From NCBI RefSeq assembly GCF_000349845.1, contig NC_020829.1, positions 5,215,001-5,279,000 of the forward strand: DNA of 64,000 nt, read 5' to 3'. Positions 39,527-51,685 of this stretch are shown here, piece by piece (position 1 is the stretch's first letter; each line of letters starts with the position of its first letter). The stretch is from Pseudomonas sp. ATCC 13867 (lineage in GTDB: Bacteria > Pseudomonadota > Gammaproteobacteria > Pseudomonadales > Pseudomonadaceae). The notes under the pieces are model-generated. The model did not search any database. It was not told the origin of the DNA and saw only the letters and a list, made by a program, of their open reading frames with translations. A program made the translations under genes and the position numbers.

Positions 39527-41068
39527 TTAGAGCTGCGGGCCGGCGTTCTTGATGGCGTCGCTCACGTCGAACTTCTTGAAGTTCTCGATGAACTTGCCGG
39601 CCAGGCCCTTGGCGGCTTCGTCGTAGGCAGCCTTGTCTTCCCAGGTGTTGCGCGGGTTGAGCAGGTTGGTTTCGACGCCCGGAACGGCCTTGGGCACGTC
39701 CAGGTTGATGATGTCCAGGTGCTCGGTCTCGGCACCGACCAGAGCGCCGCTCTGGATGGCGGAGATCACGCCACGGGTGGTCGGGATGTTGAAGCGCTTG
39801 CCGACGCCGTAGCCACCGCCGGTCCAGCCGGTGTTGACCAGATAGACCTTGGAGCCGAAGGCCTTGATGCGCTTGATCAGCAGCTCGGCGTAGACGCCGG
39901 CCGGACGCGGGAAGAACGGCGCGCCGAAGCAGGTGGAGAAGGTCGACTTGATGCCGCCGCCCGAACCCATTTCGGTGGAACCGACCAGCGCGGTGTAGCC
40001 GGACAGGAAGTGGTAGGCCGCCTGCTCGTTGTTCAGGATCGACACCGGCGGCAGAACGCCGGTCAGGTCGCAGGTCAGGAAGATCACGGCGTTCGGCTCG
40101 CCGCCGAGGTTCTTCTCGGAGCGCTTCTCGACGTTTTCCAGCGGGTAGGCCGCGCGGGAGTTCTGGGTCAGGCTGTCATCGGCGTAGTCCGGAGTGCGGT
40201 TGTCGTCGAGGACGACGTTTTCCAGCACGGCGCCGAACTTGATGGCTTTCCAGATGACCGGCTCGTTCTTCTCGGACAGGTCGATGCACTTGGCGTAGCA
40301 GCCACCCTCGATGTTGAACACCACGCCTTCGCCCCAGCCGTGCTCGTCGTCGCCGATCAGGTAGCGGCTTTCGTCGGCGGACAGGGTGGTCTTGCCGGTG
40401 CCGGACAGGCCGAAGAACAGGGTCACGTCGCCCTCTTCGCCGATGTTGGCGGCGCAGTGCATCGGCAGCACGTCTTTTTCCGGCAGCAGGTAGTTCTGCA
40501 CGCCGAACATGGCCTTCTTCATTTCACCGGCGTAGCGCATGCCGGCGATCAGCACTTTCTTCTGGGCGAAGTTGAGGATCACGCAGCCGTCGGAGTTGGT
40601 GCCGTCACGCTCGGGCACGCACTCGAAGTTGGCGACGTTGAGGACCTGCCACTCTTCGCGGCCAGCCGGGTTGTACTGCGCCGGCTCGATGAACAGCGCG
40701 CGGCCGAACAGGTTCTGCCAGGCGGTGCCGGTGGTCATCCTGACGGCCAGGTAGTGGTCCTCGGCGGAGCCTACATGAACGTGGGAAACGAAGTGGTCCT
40801 GGGCGTTGTTGAAGGCCTCGACGCGGTCCCACAGGGCGTCGAACTTGTCGGCCGGGAACGGGCGGTTGATCGCGCCCCAGGCGATGAAGTCCTTGCTGCC
40901 CGGCTCTTCGACGATGAAGCGGTCGACAGGAGAGCGGCCGGTACGGTGGCCGGTGCGCACCACCAGCGCGCCATTGTCGGCGAGTTCGCCTTCGCCGCGG
41001 CGAATGGCTTCCTCGACCAGTTGGGCAACGCTGAGATCGGTGTAAACGGCTTTATTGGCTTGCGTCAT
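39527..41068 (-). CDS. pckA: Phosphoenolpyruvate carboxykinase (ATP)
   Basis: Gluconeogenic enzyme converting oxaloacetate and ATP to phosphoenolpyruvate and CO2. The ATG at 41068 gives 513 residues, the normal length. The kinase loop [11 protein letters not shown] is at 220-230, with the Mg/Mn site [38 protein letters not shown] and [15 protein letters not shown]. The frame is open far upstream but there overlaps hslO, so it is not used; an ATG at 41080 is a weaker alternative. It carries its own terminator. Confidence 0.96.
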   Translation of the reverse strand: MTQANKAVYTDLSVAQLVEEAIRRGEGELADNGALVVRTGHRTGRSPVDRFIVEEPGSKDFIAWGAINRPFPADKFDALWDRVEAFNNAQDHFVSHVHVGSAEDHYLAVRMTTGTAWQNLFGRALFIEPAQYNPAGREEWQVLNVANFECVPERDGTNSDGCVILNFAQKKVLIAGMRYAGEMKKAMFGVQNYLLPEKDVLPMHCAANIGEEGDVTLFFGLSGTGKTTLSADESRYLIGDDEHGWGEGVVFNIEGGCYAKCIDLSEKNEPVIWKAIKFGAVLENVVLDDNRTPDYADDSLTQNSRAAYPLENVEKRSEKNLGGEPNAVIFLTCDLTGVLPPVSILNNEQAAYHFLSGYTALVGSTEMGSGGGIKSTFSTCFGAPFFPRPAGVYAELLIKRIKAFGSKVYLVNTGWTGGGYGVGKRFNIPTTRGVISAIQSGALVGAETEHLDIINLDVPKAVPGVETNLLNPRNTWEDKAAYDEAAKGLAGKFIENFKKFDVSDAIKNAGPQL

Positions 41069-41237
41069 GTGGGTCCCCATCGGCCAGAGGCCGAGTCCTC
41101 CAAACTTTGCGTAGTGACTTCTAATTCCCACTACCGCGGAAAAAAGTCGCGGGATTATGCCAGAAAAGAACTGTTCTCGTGCAGCCTCTGATCCGGCAAG
41201 AGCGCCATTGGTGCGGCTATCGGACGGATAGAAGCGC

Positions 41238-42131
41238 TCAATGACGGGTTTCTGACGGGGTCTTGCTACCACCGCCGGAGAACAGCTGGGCAACGTCCGA
41301 ACCGTCGAAACGGTAGCGCTGGTTGCAGAACTGGCAGTCGATGACGATCTCGCCATCTTCCTCGGCCAGCAGACGCTCGGCATCGTCCTGCCCAAGACTG
41401 ACCAGCGCGTTGGCCGAGCGTTCCCGCGAGCAGCTGCAACGGAAGACCAGCGGCTGCGGATCGAACAGGCGCACGTCGTCCTCGTGGTACAGGCGATGCA
41501 GCACGGTGGCGTTGTCCAGGCCCAGCAGTTCCTCGGCGGTGAGGGTGTCGGCCAGGGTGGTGACGTGTTGCCAGCTGGCCTCGCGGGATTCGGCATCGCG
41601 CTGGCGGTCGGCCGGCAATTGCTGCAGCAGCAGGCCACGGGCACGGCGGCTGTCGGCGTTGAGCCAGAAACGGGTGGGCAACTGCTCGGAGGTGGCGAAG
41701 TAGGTCGACAGGCACTCGGCCAGGGTCGCGCCTTCCAGCGGCACGATGCCCTGGTAGCGCTTGCCGTTCTTCGGATCGACGGTGAGCGTCAGCACGCCGT
41801 GGGGCATCAGCTCGGCGAGCCCCGCGGCATCGCCGATGGCATCCGCATCATAACGGGCCAGGCCGCGCACTTCGCGATCGCTGGAGCACTCCACCATCAG
41901 CAGCGGCACAGCGCCGCTGGAGCGCGCCTGCAGGACCAGCAGGCCGTCGAACTTCAGGGTACCGCACAGCAGCGCGGCGGCGGCTAGCATTTCCCCCAGC
42001 AGTTGGGCGACCGGCTGCGGGTAGGGATGCTTGGCGAGTACTTCGGCGTAGCTGCGCTCGAGCTCCACCAGTTCACCGCGAACATCGGTGTTGTCGAACA
42101 GGAAACGCTGACTTTGATCGATCTGGGGCAT
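41238..42131 (-). CDS. hslO: Redox-regulated chaperonin Hsp33
   Basis: Cytoplasmic holdase chaperone activated by oxidation. The 297-residue protein keeps the C-terminal zinc centre as FRCSCSRER and [11 protein letters not shown] (CxC...CxxC), whose oxidation releases zinc and turns the chaperone on. The N-terminal domain has [21 protein letters not shown]. The ATG at 42131 matches the usual N-terminus; an upstream ATG at 42170 would add 13 residues. It is followed by pckA on the same strand with about 170 bases between, where the pckA promoter should lie. Confidence 0.93.
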   Translation of the reverse strand: MPQIDQSQRFLFDNTDVRGELVELERSYAEVLAKHPYPQPVAQLLGEMLAAAALLCGTLKFDGLLVLQARSSGAVPLLMVECSSDREVRGLARYDADAIGDAAGLAELMPHGVLTLTVDPKNGKRYQGIVPLEGATLAECLSTYFATSEQLPTRFWLNADSRRARGLLLQQLPADRQRDAESREASWQHVTTLADTLTAEELLGLDNATVLHRLYHEDDVRLFDPQPLVFRCSCSRERSANALVSLGQDDAERLLAEEDGEIVIDCQFCNQRYRFDGSDVAQLFSGGGSKTPSETRH

Positions 42132-42249
42132 GCTGGGCACAACGCTGGGAGAGGCACAAATAAATGACAAGTTGATGGCAAAGGCCTATAAAGCGCGCTT
42201 TGCAGCACCCACCCGTACCCGGGTGGTTCCGTAAGGGGGGATCGATTTT

Positions 42250-43050
42250 ATGGACAAAACCACGCCGTTCCAAGCCACCTGGTCCTGGAAGCCCTTCATC
42301 GCCTGCCACCTGATGGCACTGTTGCTGCTCCTGCTATGGCTCTGGGAACCCACTCGCGGCGCGATGGACCTGTTCGATTTCAGCCTGTTCAGCCTGCTCA
42401 ACCAGCCGCTGGCGACCCACTCAGCCTGGCGCCTGACCTGGGCCGTGGCGAGCACGCGGCCGTTCGACCTGCTGGTGGGTGTCATCCTGCTGCTTCTGCT
42501 GATCCGCGGCGACTGGGTGTTCAAGGCCACCCAGACCCGCGCCGCCACCTTCGGCTTCTTGTGCTCGGCCATCGTCCTGGTGGTGGTGCGGATCCTCTAC
42601 GCCAAGATCGCCCACAAGCTGGGTTGGCAGCATCCGAGCATTTCCGCCGTGGCGCCGGACACCGTACGCCTGGAGAATTTCTTCCCGCAGTGGCAGGACA
42701 CCGCTTTCGAAGTGAAGGACGAGTCCGCCCGCAGCTTCCCCGGCGACCACGCCTCGGTGCTGCTGGTCTGGGCGCTGTTCCTCACCCTGTTCGCCCGCAA
42801 TGCCCTGCAGTGGGTGGTGATCTGGGGCCTGGCGCTGCTGTTCATGCTGCCGCGCCTGGTGGCCGGCGCCCATTGGGGTCAGGACGATTACATCGGCGGC
42901 GTGCAGATGGCGCTGGTGGCCCTGGCCTGGAGCTGCTTCACCCCGTTCGCCGCCAGGGGCAGCGCCGCCCTGCTGCGCTGGACCGACCCACTGTTCCGCC
43001 TGGCCGCGAAGATCCCGCTGCTCAACCGCCTGAGCGTCGTCGCGGCCTGA
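42250..43050 (+). CDS. PAP2-family membrane phosphatase
   Basis: A 266-residue inner-membrane protein with about five or six hydrophobic helices and a PAP2 (lipid phosphatase) active site: a Lys/Arg-rich first motif is weak, SFPGDHASVLL is the second motif with a catalytic His, and RLVAGAHWGQDDYIGG is the third (His and Asp relay). Such enzymes act on undecaprenyl pyrophosphate, phosphatidylglycerol phosphate or lipid A. AAGGGGGGA before the ATG supports the start. It is divergent from hslO. The exact substrate cannot be told from the sequence. Confidence 0.82.
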   Translation: MDKTTPFQATWSWKPFIACHLMALLLLLLWLWEPTRGAMDLFDFSLFSLLNQPLATHSAWRLTWAVASTRPFDLLVGVILLLLLIRGDWVFKATQTRAATFGFLCSAIVLVVVRILYAKIAHKLGWQHPSISAVAPDTVRLENFFPQWQDTAFEVKDESARSFPGDHASVLLVWALFLTLFARNALQWVVIWGLALLFMLPRLVAGAHWGQDDYIGGVQMALVALAWSCFTPFAARGSAALLRWTDPLFRLAAKIPLLNRLSVVAA

Positions 43051-43095
43051 CGGCCGCCCGATCCCGGCGAGGCACCCGCCGCCCGCGCCGGTCGA

Positions 43096-43488
<393 letters not shown>

Positions 43489-43589
43489 TTCATAACCTCG
43501 TCATGCGGGTCTGCGAGTGTACCGCGCGCCCCGCTGGCGGGGCACAAGCGGCCTGACTAGAATGCCGGCAAACGCCGGGGACGCCTGCC

Positions 43590-44066
43590 TTGAAGACATT
43601 CGACCAGCTGTCGGTAATCGGTTTGCGCGAATGGATCGCCCTGCCTGAACTGGGCATGGTCGGCCTGCGCGCGAAGATCGACACCGGCGCCAGCACCTCC
43701 AGCCTGCATGCCAGCGAGATCGTGCCGTTCAAGCGCAACGGCCAGAGCTGGGTGCGCTTCGTCGCCCACCTCGGCACCCAGGTGCAGCGCCGCCACCGCT
43801 GCGAAGCGCCGGTGGTGACGATGAAGACCATCAAGAGCTCCAACGGCCAGGCCCAGACCCGTTACGTGATCCGCACCCTGCTGGCCCTGGGCGACCGCGC
43901 CTGGCCGGTGGAATTCACCCTGGCCTGCCGCAAGACCATGCGCTACCGCGTGCTGCTAGGCTCCAAGGCCCTGGTCCACGGCCAACTGGTGGTCAACCCG
44001 GGCCTGACCTACGTCCAGGACAAACCCCTCATCATGGTTTCCTCCACCCCTTCAGGTGATCAATGA
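43590..44066 (+). CDS. rimB: RimK-associated retropepsin-like protease RimB
   Basis: A 158-residue protein of the family once called ATP-dependent Zn proteases (PF05618), now seen as retropepsin-like. The single aspartate motif is [14 protein letters not shown] near residue 30, followed by VRFVAHLG and VLLGSKAL. In P. fluorescens RimB works with RimK in modifying ribosomal protein S6. The only reasonable start is TTG at 43590 (TTG AAG ACA TTC), with GGGG before it. The stop overlaps rimK as ATGA. Confidence 0.85.
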   Translation: MKTFDQLSVIGLREWIALPELGMVGLRAKIDTGASTSSLHASEIVPFKRNGQSWVRFVAHLGTQVQRRHRCEAPVVTMKTIKSSNGQAQTRYVIRTLLALGDRAWPVEFTLACRKTMRYRVLLGSKALVHGQLVVNPGLTYVQDKPLIMVSSTPSGDQ

Positions 44067-44968
44067 AAATTGCTGTGCTGTCGCGCAATCCGCGCCTGTA
44101 TTCCACCCGTCGACTGGTGGAGGCCGGGCAGCAACGCGGCCATGAGATGGTGGTGATCGACACCCTCCGCGCCTACATGAACATCGCCAGCCACAAACCA
44201 CAGATCCACTATCGCGGACAGCCCCTGGAAGGCTTCGACGCGGTGATTCCGCGCATCGGCGCATCGGTGACCTTCTACGGCTGCGCCGTGCTGCGGCAGT
44301 TCGAGATGATGGGGGTGTTCCCGCTCAACGAATCGGTGGCCATCGCCCGTTCCCGCGACAAGCTGCGCTCGCTGCAGCTGCTTTCGCGCAAGGGCATCGG
44401 CCTGCCGATCACCGGTTTCGCGCATTCGCCCGACGACGTGCCGGACCTGATCGAGATGGTCGGCGGCGCGCCATTGGTGATCAAGCTGCTGGAAGGCACC
44501 CAGGGCATCGGCGTGGTGCTCTGCGAGACGGAGAAGGCCGCCGAATCCGTGCTGGAGGCCTTCATGGGGCTCAAGCACAACATCATGGTGCAGGAGTACA
44601 TCAAGGAGGCCGGCGGCGCCGACATCCGCTGCTTCGTGGTGGGCGACAAGGTGATCGCCTCGATGAAGCGCCAGGCCGCGCCTGGCGAATTCCGCTCCAA
44701 CCTGCACCGTGGCGGCAGCGCCAGCCTGATCAAGATAACCCCGGAAGAACGCATGACCGCCATCCGCGCCGCGCGGATCATGGGGCTGAAGGTCGCCGGC
44801 GTCGACATCCTGCGCTCCCACCATGGCCCGCTGGTGATGGAAGTGAACTCCTCGCCGGGCCTGGAAGGCATCGAGACCACCACCGGCAAGGACATCGCCG
44901 GGGTGATCATCGAGTACCTGGAGAAGAACGGCGGGCCGCATCTGGCGCGGACGAAGGGCAAAGGGTGA
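44063..44968 (+). CDS. rimK: Ribosomal protein S6 glutamate ligase RimK
   Basis: ATP-grasp enzyme of 301 residues that adds glutamates to the C-terminus of ribosomal protein S6. It has the N-terminal preATP-grasp part ([22 protein letters not shown]), [46 protein letters not shown], and the metal-binding [15 protein letters not shown]. Translation is coupled to rimB. In other pseudomonads RimK is tied to c-di-GMP and to proteome changes during host adaptation. Confidence 0.95.
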   Translation: MKIAVLSRNPRLYSTRRLVEAGQQRGHEMVVIDTLRAYMNIASHKPQIHYRGQPLEGFDAVIPRIGASVTFYGCAVLRQFEMMGVFPLNESVAIARSRDKLRSLQLLSRKGIGLPITGFAHSPDDVPDLIEMVGGAPLVIKLLEGTQGIGVVLCETEKAAESVLEAFMGLKHNIMVQEYIKEAGGADIRCFVVGDKVIASMKRQAAPGEFRSNLHRGGSASLIKITPEERMTAIRAARIMGLKVAGVDILRSHHGPLVMEVNSSPGLEGIETTTGKDIAGVIIEYLEKNGGPHLARTKGKG

Positions 44969-45103
44969 GCCGGGGCTTTCGTGACGCATGCGTCACGCCG
45001 GCGAACGCCAGGCCAGGGATAGCCTGGCAGGGGTCTCAGAGGAGCACGTAGTCACGACAGGGATGTCTGAATTGTCTTCTCAGGAAGCACCTTCCAGCCA
45101 AAC

Positions 45104-45132
45104 GGCGGATAAAGCGTCCCGCTTTATCCGCC
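45104..45132. repeat. Palindromic repeat GGCGGATAAAGC
   Basis: GGCGGATAAAGC-GTCCC-GCTTTATCCGCC is a perfect 12-bp stem with a 5-base loop, followed by CTACGGGAGCGAA. It looks like a second family of short intergenic palindrome, different from the REPINs, in the rimK-ldcA gap. Confidence 0.75.
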
Positions 45133-45174
45133 CTACGGGAGCGAACCTCTTGCCTGCGTTGCCAGGCTGAACCA

Positions 45175-45197
45175 TTCGCGAGCAAGCTCGCTCCTAC
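45175..45197. repeat. Single REP palindrome
   Basis: One arm (TTCGCGAGCAAGCTCGCTCCTAC) without a full partner, about 30 bases before the ldcA start. The CTACGGGAGCGAA just upstream may be a decayed second arm. Confidence 0.8.
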
Positions 45198-45227
45198 AGG
45201 CTCCTCCCACCGCTATCGGATGCACTC

Positions 45228-46157
45228 ATGCCCGCTTCCCGCCCCCACGCCGAACTCACCTGGTCGCCCATAGAAGGCCGCATTGCGCTGGTCGCACCGG
45301 CCTCGGCGATTGCCGAGGAGGTGCTGGAAGCCACCCTGCGCCAGTTGGAGGTGCAGGGCATCGACCACCACCTGGGCGAGCACGCCGACGCGCGCTACCG
45401 CTACCTGGCCGGTACGCCGGAGCAGCGCCTGGAAGACTTCCACGCCGCCTTCGAGCGGGAAGACGTCAGCGCCGTCTGGTGCCTGCGCGGTGGCTACGGC
45501 TGCGGACAACTCATCCCACAGCTGGACTGGCAGCGCATCAAGGCCGCCTCGCCGCGCCCACTGATCGGCTTCTCCGATATCTCCATCCTGCTCAGCGCCT
45601 TCCACCGCCAAGGCCTGCCGGCGATCCACGGCATGGTCGCCACCGGGCTGGGCCTGCAACCGCTGAGCGCCCCCAGCGAGCAACGTGAACGCCTGGCGTC
45701 GCTGGCCTCGATCAGCCACGTGCTGGCCGGCGGCCCCGGCAAGCTGGCGGCGCAGCATCTGGCGGGACCGAAGGCGGCGGTGGAAGGCGAGTTGATCGGC
45801 GGCAACCTCACCGCGCTGGCCTGCATGGCCGGTACTGCAGGTGCGCTGTACGTGCCGGACGGCGCGATCCTGATCCTCGAGGACGTCGGCGAGCCCTACT
45901 ACCGCCTCGAGCGCAGTCTCTGGCAACTGCTGAACAGCCTGGACGGCGCGCGCCTCGGCGCAATCTGCCTCGGCACCTTCACCGACTGCCCGCGCAAGGG
46001 CGTGGCTCACAGCCTGGAAGAAATCTTCGCCGAATACGCCGCGCAGCTGGGCGTGCCGCTCTACCACGGCCTACCCAGCGGCCACGGCGCGCACAACCGC
46101 GCCTGGCCCTATGGGCGGCGGGCGGTTCTGGGAGGCAAGTCCCTGCGCTGGGATTAG
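45228..46157 (+). CDS. ldcA: Muramoyltetrapeptide LD-carboxypeptidase LdcA
   Basis: Serine peptidase (family S66) that removes the terminal D-Ala from murein tetrapeptides during cell-wall recycling in the cytoplasm. The 309-residue protein has CLRGGYGCGQLIP, the nucleophile Ser in LIGFSDISIL, LEDVGEPYYR with the catalytic Glu, and LPSGHGAHNRA with the catalytic His. Its TAG stop overlaps the left end of the MITE-like element: the TTA target sequence supplies part of it. The nearest ribosome site is weak (GGATG). Confidence 0.92.
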   Translation: MPASRPHAELTWSPIEGRIALVAPASAIAEEVLEATLRQLEVQGIDHHLGEHADARYRYLAGTPEQRLEDFHAAFEREDVSAVWCLRGGYGCGQLIPQLDWQRIKAASPRPLIGFSDISILLSAFHRQGLPAIHGMVATGLGLQPLSAPSEQRERLASLASISHVLAGGPGKLAAQHLAGPKAAVEGELIGGNLTALACMAGTAGALYVPDGAILILEDVGEPYYRLERSLWQLLNSLDGARLGAICLGTFTDCPRKGVAHSLEEIFAEYAAQLGVPLYHGLPSGHGAHNRAWPYGRRAVLGGKSLRWD

Positions 46158-46295
46158 AGTCTGTTTACGATCTCGCGAGCTAGAGCAGAACAAGGCGAGG
46201 GCAGCTGAGAAAGCGGAGTTGACTGTAGTCAATGAGCACTTCTCGGCTGGCCTCAACGCAGTTATGCCGACGCGCAGCAGATCGTAAGCAGGCTC
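46157..46295. mobile_element. MITE-like element, 139 bp, flanked by TTA
   Basis: The ends GAGTCTGTTTACGATCT and AGATCGTAAGCAGGCTC are inverted repeats that match at 15 of 17 positions. A TTA trinucleotide lies on each side (46154-46156 and 46296-46298) and looks like a target duplication. The interior has no gene. GAGCCTG-type ends and a 3-bp TNA duplication are the habits of IS5/IS1031-group elements, so this is probably a non-autonomous relative. It sits exactly between the convergent stop codons of ldcA and amgS. Confidence 0.7.
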
Positions 46296-47636
46296 TTAGT
46301 GCGCGTCGCGCGGCAGCAGCAGCCCCAGCGGCAGACAGACGCGCGCTTCCACACCGCCGCCTTCGCGGTTGCGCAGTTCGATGCTGCCGCCGTGCTGTTC
46401 GGCGATGCGTTTGACGATGGCCAGCCCGAGGCCGGTGCCCTTGCCGCCGCGCGCTTTGTCGCCCCGGAAGAAGGGGTTGAAGATGTTCTCCAGCTCCTGC
46501 GGATCGACGCCCGCGCCACGGTCCAGCACGCTGAGCACCACATAGGGCGCGCCGCCACCACCGGCCACGTGGGCCGCCACTTCGACCTTGCCGCCGCCGT
46601 GGTTCAGGCCGTTCTCGATCAGGTTGCCCAGCAGGCGCTTGATCGACACCCGGCGGAAACGGAACAACGGCAGCGTCTCCAGGCACAGGCGCACACGGTT
46701 GCCATTCTGGTTGAAGGCATCGGCCACCTCGCGGATCAGGTCGGCGAGGTCGCCTTCCTCCACCGACTCGTCGCGGCCGTCGCGGATGAAGGCGAGGAAC
46801 TGGTCGAGGATGGCGTCCATATCCTCGATATCGCGGACCATGTCCTCGACCATCTCGCGGTCGCTGTCGGGCATCAGTTCCAGTGACAGGCGCAGGCGCG
46901 TCAGCGGCGTCCGCAGGTCGTGGGAAACCCCCGCCAGCATGAGTTCGCGCTCGCGACCGCCCTGCTCGACATCGTCGGCCATCTGGTTGAACGCGCGGTA
47001 CACCTCGGCCATCTCGCTGGGCGTTTCCGGCCCCAGGGGCAGTCGCACGCTGCGTCCCTTGCCGAACTCGCGGGAGGCGAACACCAGGCGCTTGAGCGGC
47101 TGGCTGAGCTGGCGTACGAAAATCCAGGCGGCGGCGGTGGAGAGCAGGCCGATGCCAAGGAACCAGCCGAGCACGCTCCAGATCTGCTGACCGCGCAGCG
47201 GGTGCGGGTAGAGCGGTACGCCGATCCAGCCGTCACCCAGGGTCGGAGCTCGCACCCAGAGCATCGACGGATGATGGATGCGCAGACGGGTCTCGGTGTC
47301 GATGCCCAGCTCCATGCGCATCTGCCGCTGGAAGATCTCGGTGTACGGCCAGTGCACTTCCTCCGGCTGCCCCTGCTCGTGGGGCGCCCACTTCAGTCCG
47401 GCGGACTGGGCGATGGCCTCCCGCGATTTCTCGTCCGCCGCCCAGTAGGCGCGCACGGTCAGCGCCGCGCCGTGGCTGTACTGGCGGTCGACCAGCATGT
47501 CTTCGTTCATCAGCAGGTAGACCAGGGTCAGCGCCTTGGAGAACAGCACGACGATGAGCACCAGCCAGAGGGTGCGGGAGAAGAAGCTTTGCGGGAACCA
47601 GAGGGGTGTTTTCAAGAACGGATTACCAGGAAGCAC
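46296..47636 (-). CDS. amgS: AmgS/EnvZ-type sensor histidine kinase
   Basis: A 446-residue inner-membrane kinase. It has transmembrane helices near 22-42 and 152-174 around a periplasmic domain, a HAMP segment (about 175-228), a HisKA domain with His239 in AGVSHDLRTPLTRLRLSLELM, and a HATPase domain (NLIENGLNHGGG, LDRGAGVDP, GGKGTGLGLAIV). It is the homologue of P. aeruginosa AmgS, which with AmgR responds to membrane stress from misfolded proteins and contributes to aminoglycoside tolerance. The start is not certain: GTG at 47636 lies five bases after a REPIN arm and has no Shine-Dalgarno; TTG at 47615 is an alternative. The stop TAA falls in the TTA beside the MITE-like element. Confidence 0.9.
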   Translation of the reverse strand: MLPGNPFLKTPLWFPQSFFSRTLWLVLIVVLFSKALTLVYLLMNEDMLVDRQYSHGAALTVRAYWAADEKSREAIAQSAGLKWAPHEQGQPEEVHWPYTEIFQRQMRMELGIDTETRLRIHHPSMLWVRAPTLGDGWIGVPLYPHPLRGQQIWSVLGWFLGIGLLSTAAAWIFVRQLSQPLKRLVFASREFGKGRSVRLPLGPETPSEMAEVYRAFNQMADDVEQGGRERELMLAGVSHDLRTPLTRLRLSLELMPDSDREMVEDMVRDIEDMDAILDQFLAFIRDGRDESVEEGDLADLIREVADAFNQNGNRVRLCLETLPLFRFRRVSIKRLLGNLIENGLNHGGGKVEVAAHVAGGGGAPYVVLSVLDRGAGVDPQELENIFNPFFRGDKARGGKGTGLGLAIVKRIAEQHGGSIELRNREGGGVEARVCLPLGLLLPRDAH

Positions 47637-47641
47637 GAATT

Positions 47642-47709
47642 GTAGGAGCGAGCTTGCTCGCGAACCTGCATCGACGCGAGGTGTTGTTCGCGAGCAAGCT
47701 CGCTCCTAC
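47642..47709. repeat. REPIN inside the amgR-amgS operon
   Basis: Two full REP arms in inverted orientation with about a 22-base spacer, filling nearly all of the gap between the amgR stop (47720) and the amgS start. On the mRNA it would fold into long hairpins in front of amgS. Confidence 0.9.
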
Positions 47710-47719
47710 AGGGCAAACA

Positions 47720-48460
47720 TCACTTGCGGGCGGCGCCATCGGGTACGAATACATAGCCCACGCCCCAGACTGTCTGGATGTAGCGCGGCTTCGACGGATC
47801 GGGCTCGATCAGCCGGCGCAGGCGGGAAATCTGCACGTCGATGGAGCGCTCCAGGGCGTCCCACTCGCGGCCGCGGGCCAGGTTCATCAGCTTGTCGCGG
47901 GTCAGCGGCTCGCGGGCATGCTGTACCAGCGCCTTGAGCACGGCGAACTCACCGGTGGTGAGCATGTGCACTTCCTCGCCCTTCTTCAGCTCGCGGGTGG
48001 CCAGGTGCAGCTCGTAGTCGCCGAAGGTGACGATCTCGTCCTCGCCCGCCGGCGCGCCCGGCACCAGCGGCGCCTGGCGGCGCAGCACGGCCTTGATCCG
48101 CGCCAGCAGCTCGCGCGGGTTGAAGGGCTTGGCCAGGTAATCGTCGGCGCCCTGCTCCAGGCCGGAAATGCGGCTGGCTTCATCGCCCTTGGCGGTGAGC
48201 ATGATGATCGGAATCTGGTTGTTCGACTCGCGCAGGCGCTTGCATGCGGAGAGGCCGTCCTCACCCGGCATCATCAGGTCCAGCACCACCAGCTGGAACA
48301 GTTCGCGGGCCAGCAGGCGATCCATCTGTTCGGTGTTTTCGACGGCGCGGACACGGTAACCCTGCTCATCGAGGAAGCGTTCCAGCAGACGGCGCAGGCG
48401 CGCGTCGTCATCGACCACGAGGATCTTTTCGCCTTCCGGCAGGGTGGCAGCGTTGCTCAT
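47720..48460 (-). CDS. amgR: AmgR/OmpR-type response regulator
   Basis: A 246-residue OmpR-family regulator. The receiver domain has ILVVDDD at 13-19, phospho-acceptor Asp61 in VVLDLMMPGEDG, and TAKGDE plus the conserved Lys in LAKPFNPRELL. The C-terminal winged helix has TTGEFAVLKALVQHAREPLTRDKLMNLARGREW and IQTVWGVGYVFV. It pairs with the downstream sensor kinase and in P. aeruginosa regulates proteases such as HtpX under envelope stress. The start ATG has GGAG upstream. It is divergent from tex. Confidence 0.94.
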   Translation of the reverse strand: MSNAATLPEGEKILVVDDDARLRRLLERFLDEQGYRVRAVENTEQMDRLLARELFQLVVLDLMMPGEDGLSACKRLRESNNQIPIIMLTAKGDEASRISGLEQGADDYLAKPFNPRELLARIKAVLRRQAPLVPGAPAGEDEIVTFGDYELHLATRELKKGEEVHMLTTGEFAVLKALVQHAREPLTRDKLMNLARGREWDALERSIDVQISRLRRLIEPDPSKPRYIQTVWGVGYVFVPDGAARK

Positions 48461-48578
48461 GGAAACTCCCAGAATCTGATTCGACGGGCATTATCGCCCA
48501 GCCGCCGTGGCACACGGCCTGTCCATTGTTAGCAGATTTTTCCCCGACCAGCCGACCACCGGGTGAAATTGTCGTGGG

Positions 48579-48584
48579 TATAAT
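48579..48584 (+). promoter_or_regulatory. Putative -10 hexamer before tex
   Basis: TATAAT followed by GCGGCGCTTTTGCGG, about 150 bases before the tex ATG. There is no clear -35. The block resembles those before rlmI and the NCS2 gene. Confidence 0.5.
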
Positions 48585-48612
48585 GCGGCGCTTTTGCGGC
48601 GGGGCGTTGTCA

Positions 48613-48655
48613 CAGAGCCTGTCGAATGACCGGGAAGCCCGGCATTGGCGCTCTG
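48613..48655 (+). promoter_or_regulatory. Structured leader hairpin before tex
   Basis: An outer CAGAGC...GCTCTG stem and an inner CCGGG-AAG-CCCGG stem fall in the leader between the putative -10 and the tex start. This could be a stable 5' hairpin or a weak attenuator; no T-run follows. Confidence 0.45.
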
Positions 48656-48734
48656 TCACGGACCTCTCGATGATCCTGCGAGCTCACGCCGCAGATCATG
48701 CGCCCCGTTTTCGATTGTCTTGTCAGGTGGATTC

Positions 48735-51068
<2,334 letters not shown>

Positions 51069-51071
51069 CCG

Positions 51072-51458
51072 ATGGCCGAAGAGCTCGATGTTTCCAGCGG
51101 CAGCGCCTTCAGCCGCCTGCTCGGCCTGGAGATCGTCCAGGCTGCCGACGGCAAGGCCGAAGTGCACATGACGATGCACGACGGCCTGCGCAACGTGCAT
51201 GGCAAGCTGCACGGCGGCGCGCTGTTCTCGCTGATCGACACCGCCATGGGCCAGGCCTGCCACAGCCTGTCCGGTGGCATGGCGCAGAGCGTGACCCTGG
51301 AGAGCAAGATCAACTACATCCGTCCGGTCAGCGACGGCGAGGTGGCCTGCCGCGCCTGGGTGCTGCACAACGGCAAGCGCACGCTGGTGGTCGAAGCGGA
51401 CACCTACCAGGGCGAGAAACTGATCGCCAAGGCCCAGGCGACCTTCGCCAGGACCTGA
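51072..51458 (+). CDS. PaaI-type hotdog thioesterase
   Basis: A 128-residue single-hotdog-fold protein. It has the family motif NVHGKLHGGALFSLIDTAMGQAC (HGG loop, with the Asp used in catalysis) and LESKINYIRPVSDGEVACRAWVLHNGKRTLVVEAD. Such enzymes hydrolyse acyl- or aryl-CoA esters; the substrate is unknown. It sits three bases after tex, so the two are co-transcribed, as in P. aeruginosa. A GC-rich hairpin (AGCCGGG/CCCGGCT, 51469-51489) follows the stop and may end the transcript. Confidence 0.87.
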   Translation: MAEELDVSSGSAFSRLLGLEIVQAADGKAEVHMTMHDGLRNVHGKLHGGALFSLIDTAMGQACHSLSGGMAQSVTLESKINYIRPVSDGEVACRAWVLHNGKRTLVVEADTYQGEKLIAKAQATFART

Positions 51459-51685
51459 CCCACCCGGGAGCCGGGCACGACACCCGGCTTCCATTCCGCC
51501 ACAAAGCGGCACGCGCATATCCGGGATCGCCGCGCGCCAGGCCGCCGGCTTTCGCCGCACACTGCGCGCGACTAGGCTATTGGCGTTTCTCCCTTGCCCA
51601 GGCGGCGACGCCGGCATGCTTTCCCCTTGTAGACCGCCCAGTCCACCCCCATAGTGGGTCGACTGCCGTGTGAAGGATTTCCAAC

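Noticed and set aside
41069-41644. N-terminal extension of pckA into hslO
   Set aside because: It overlaps the certain hslO gene; the ATG at 41068 gives the usual 513 residues.
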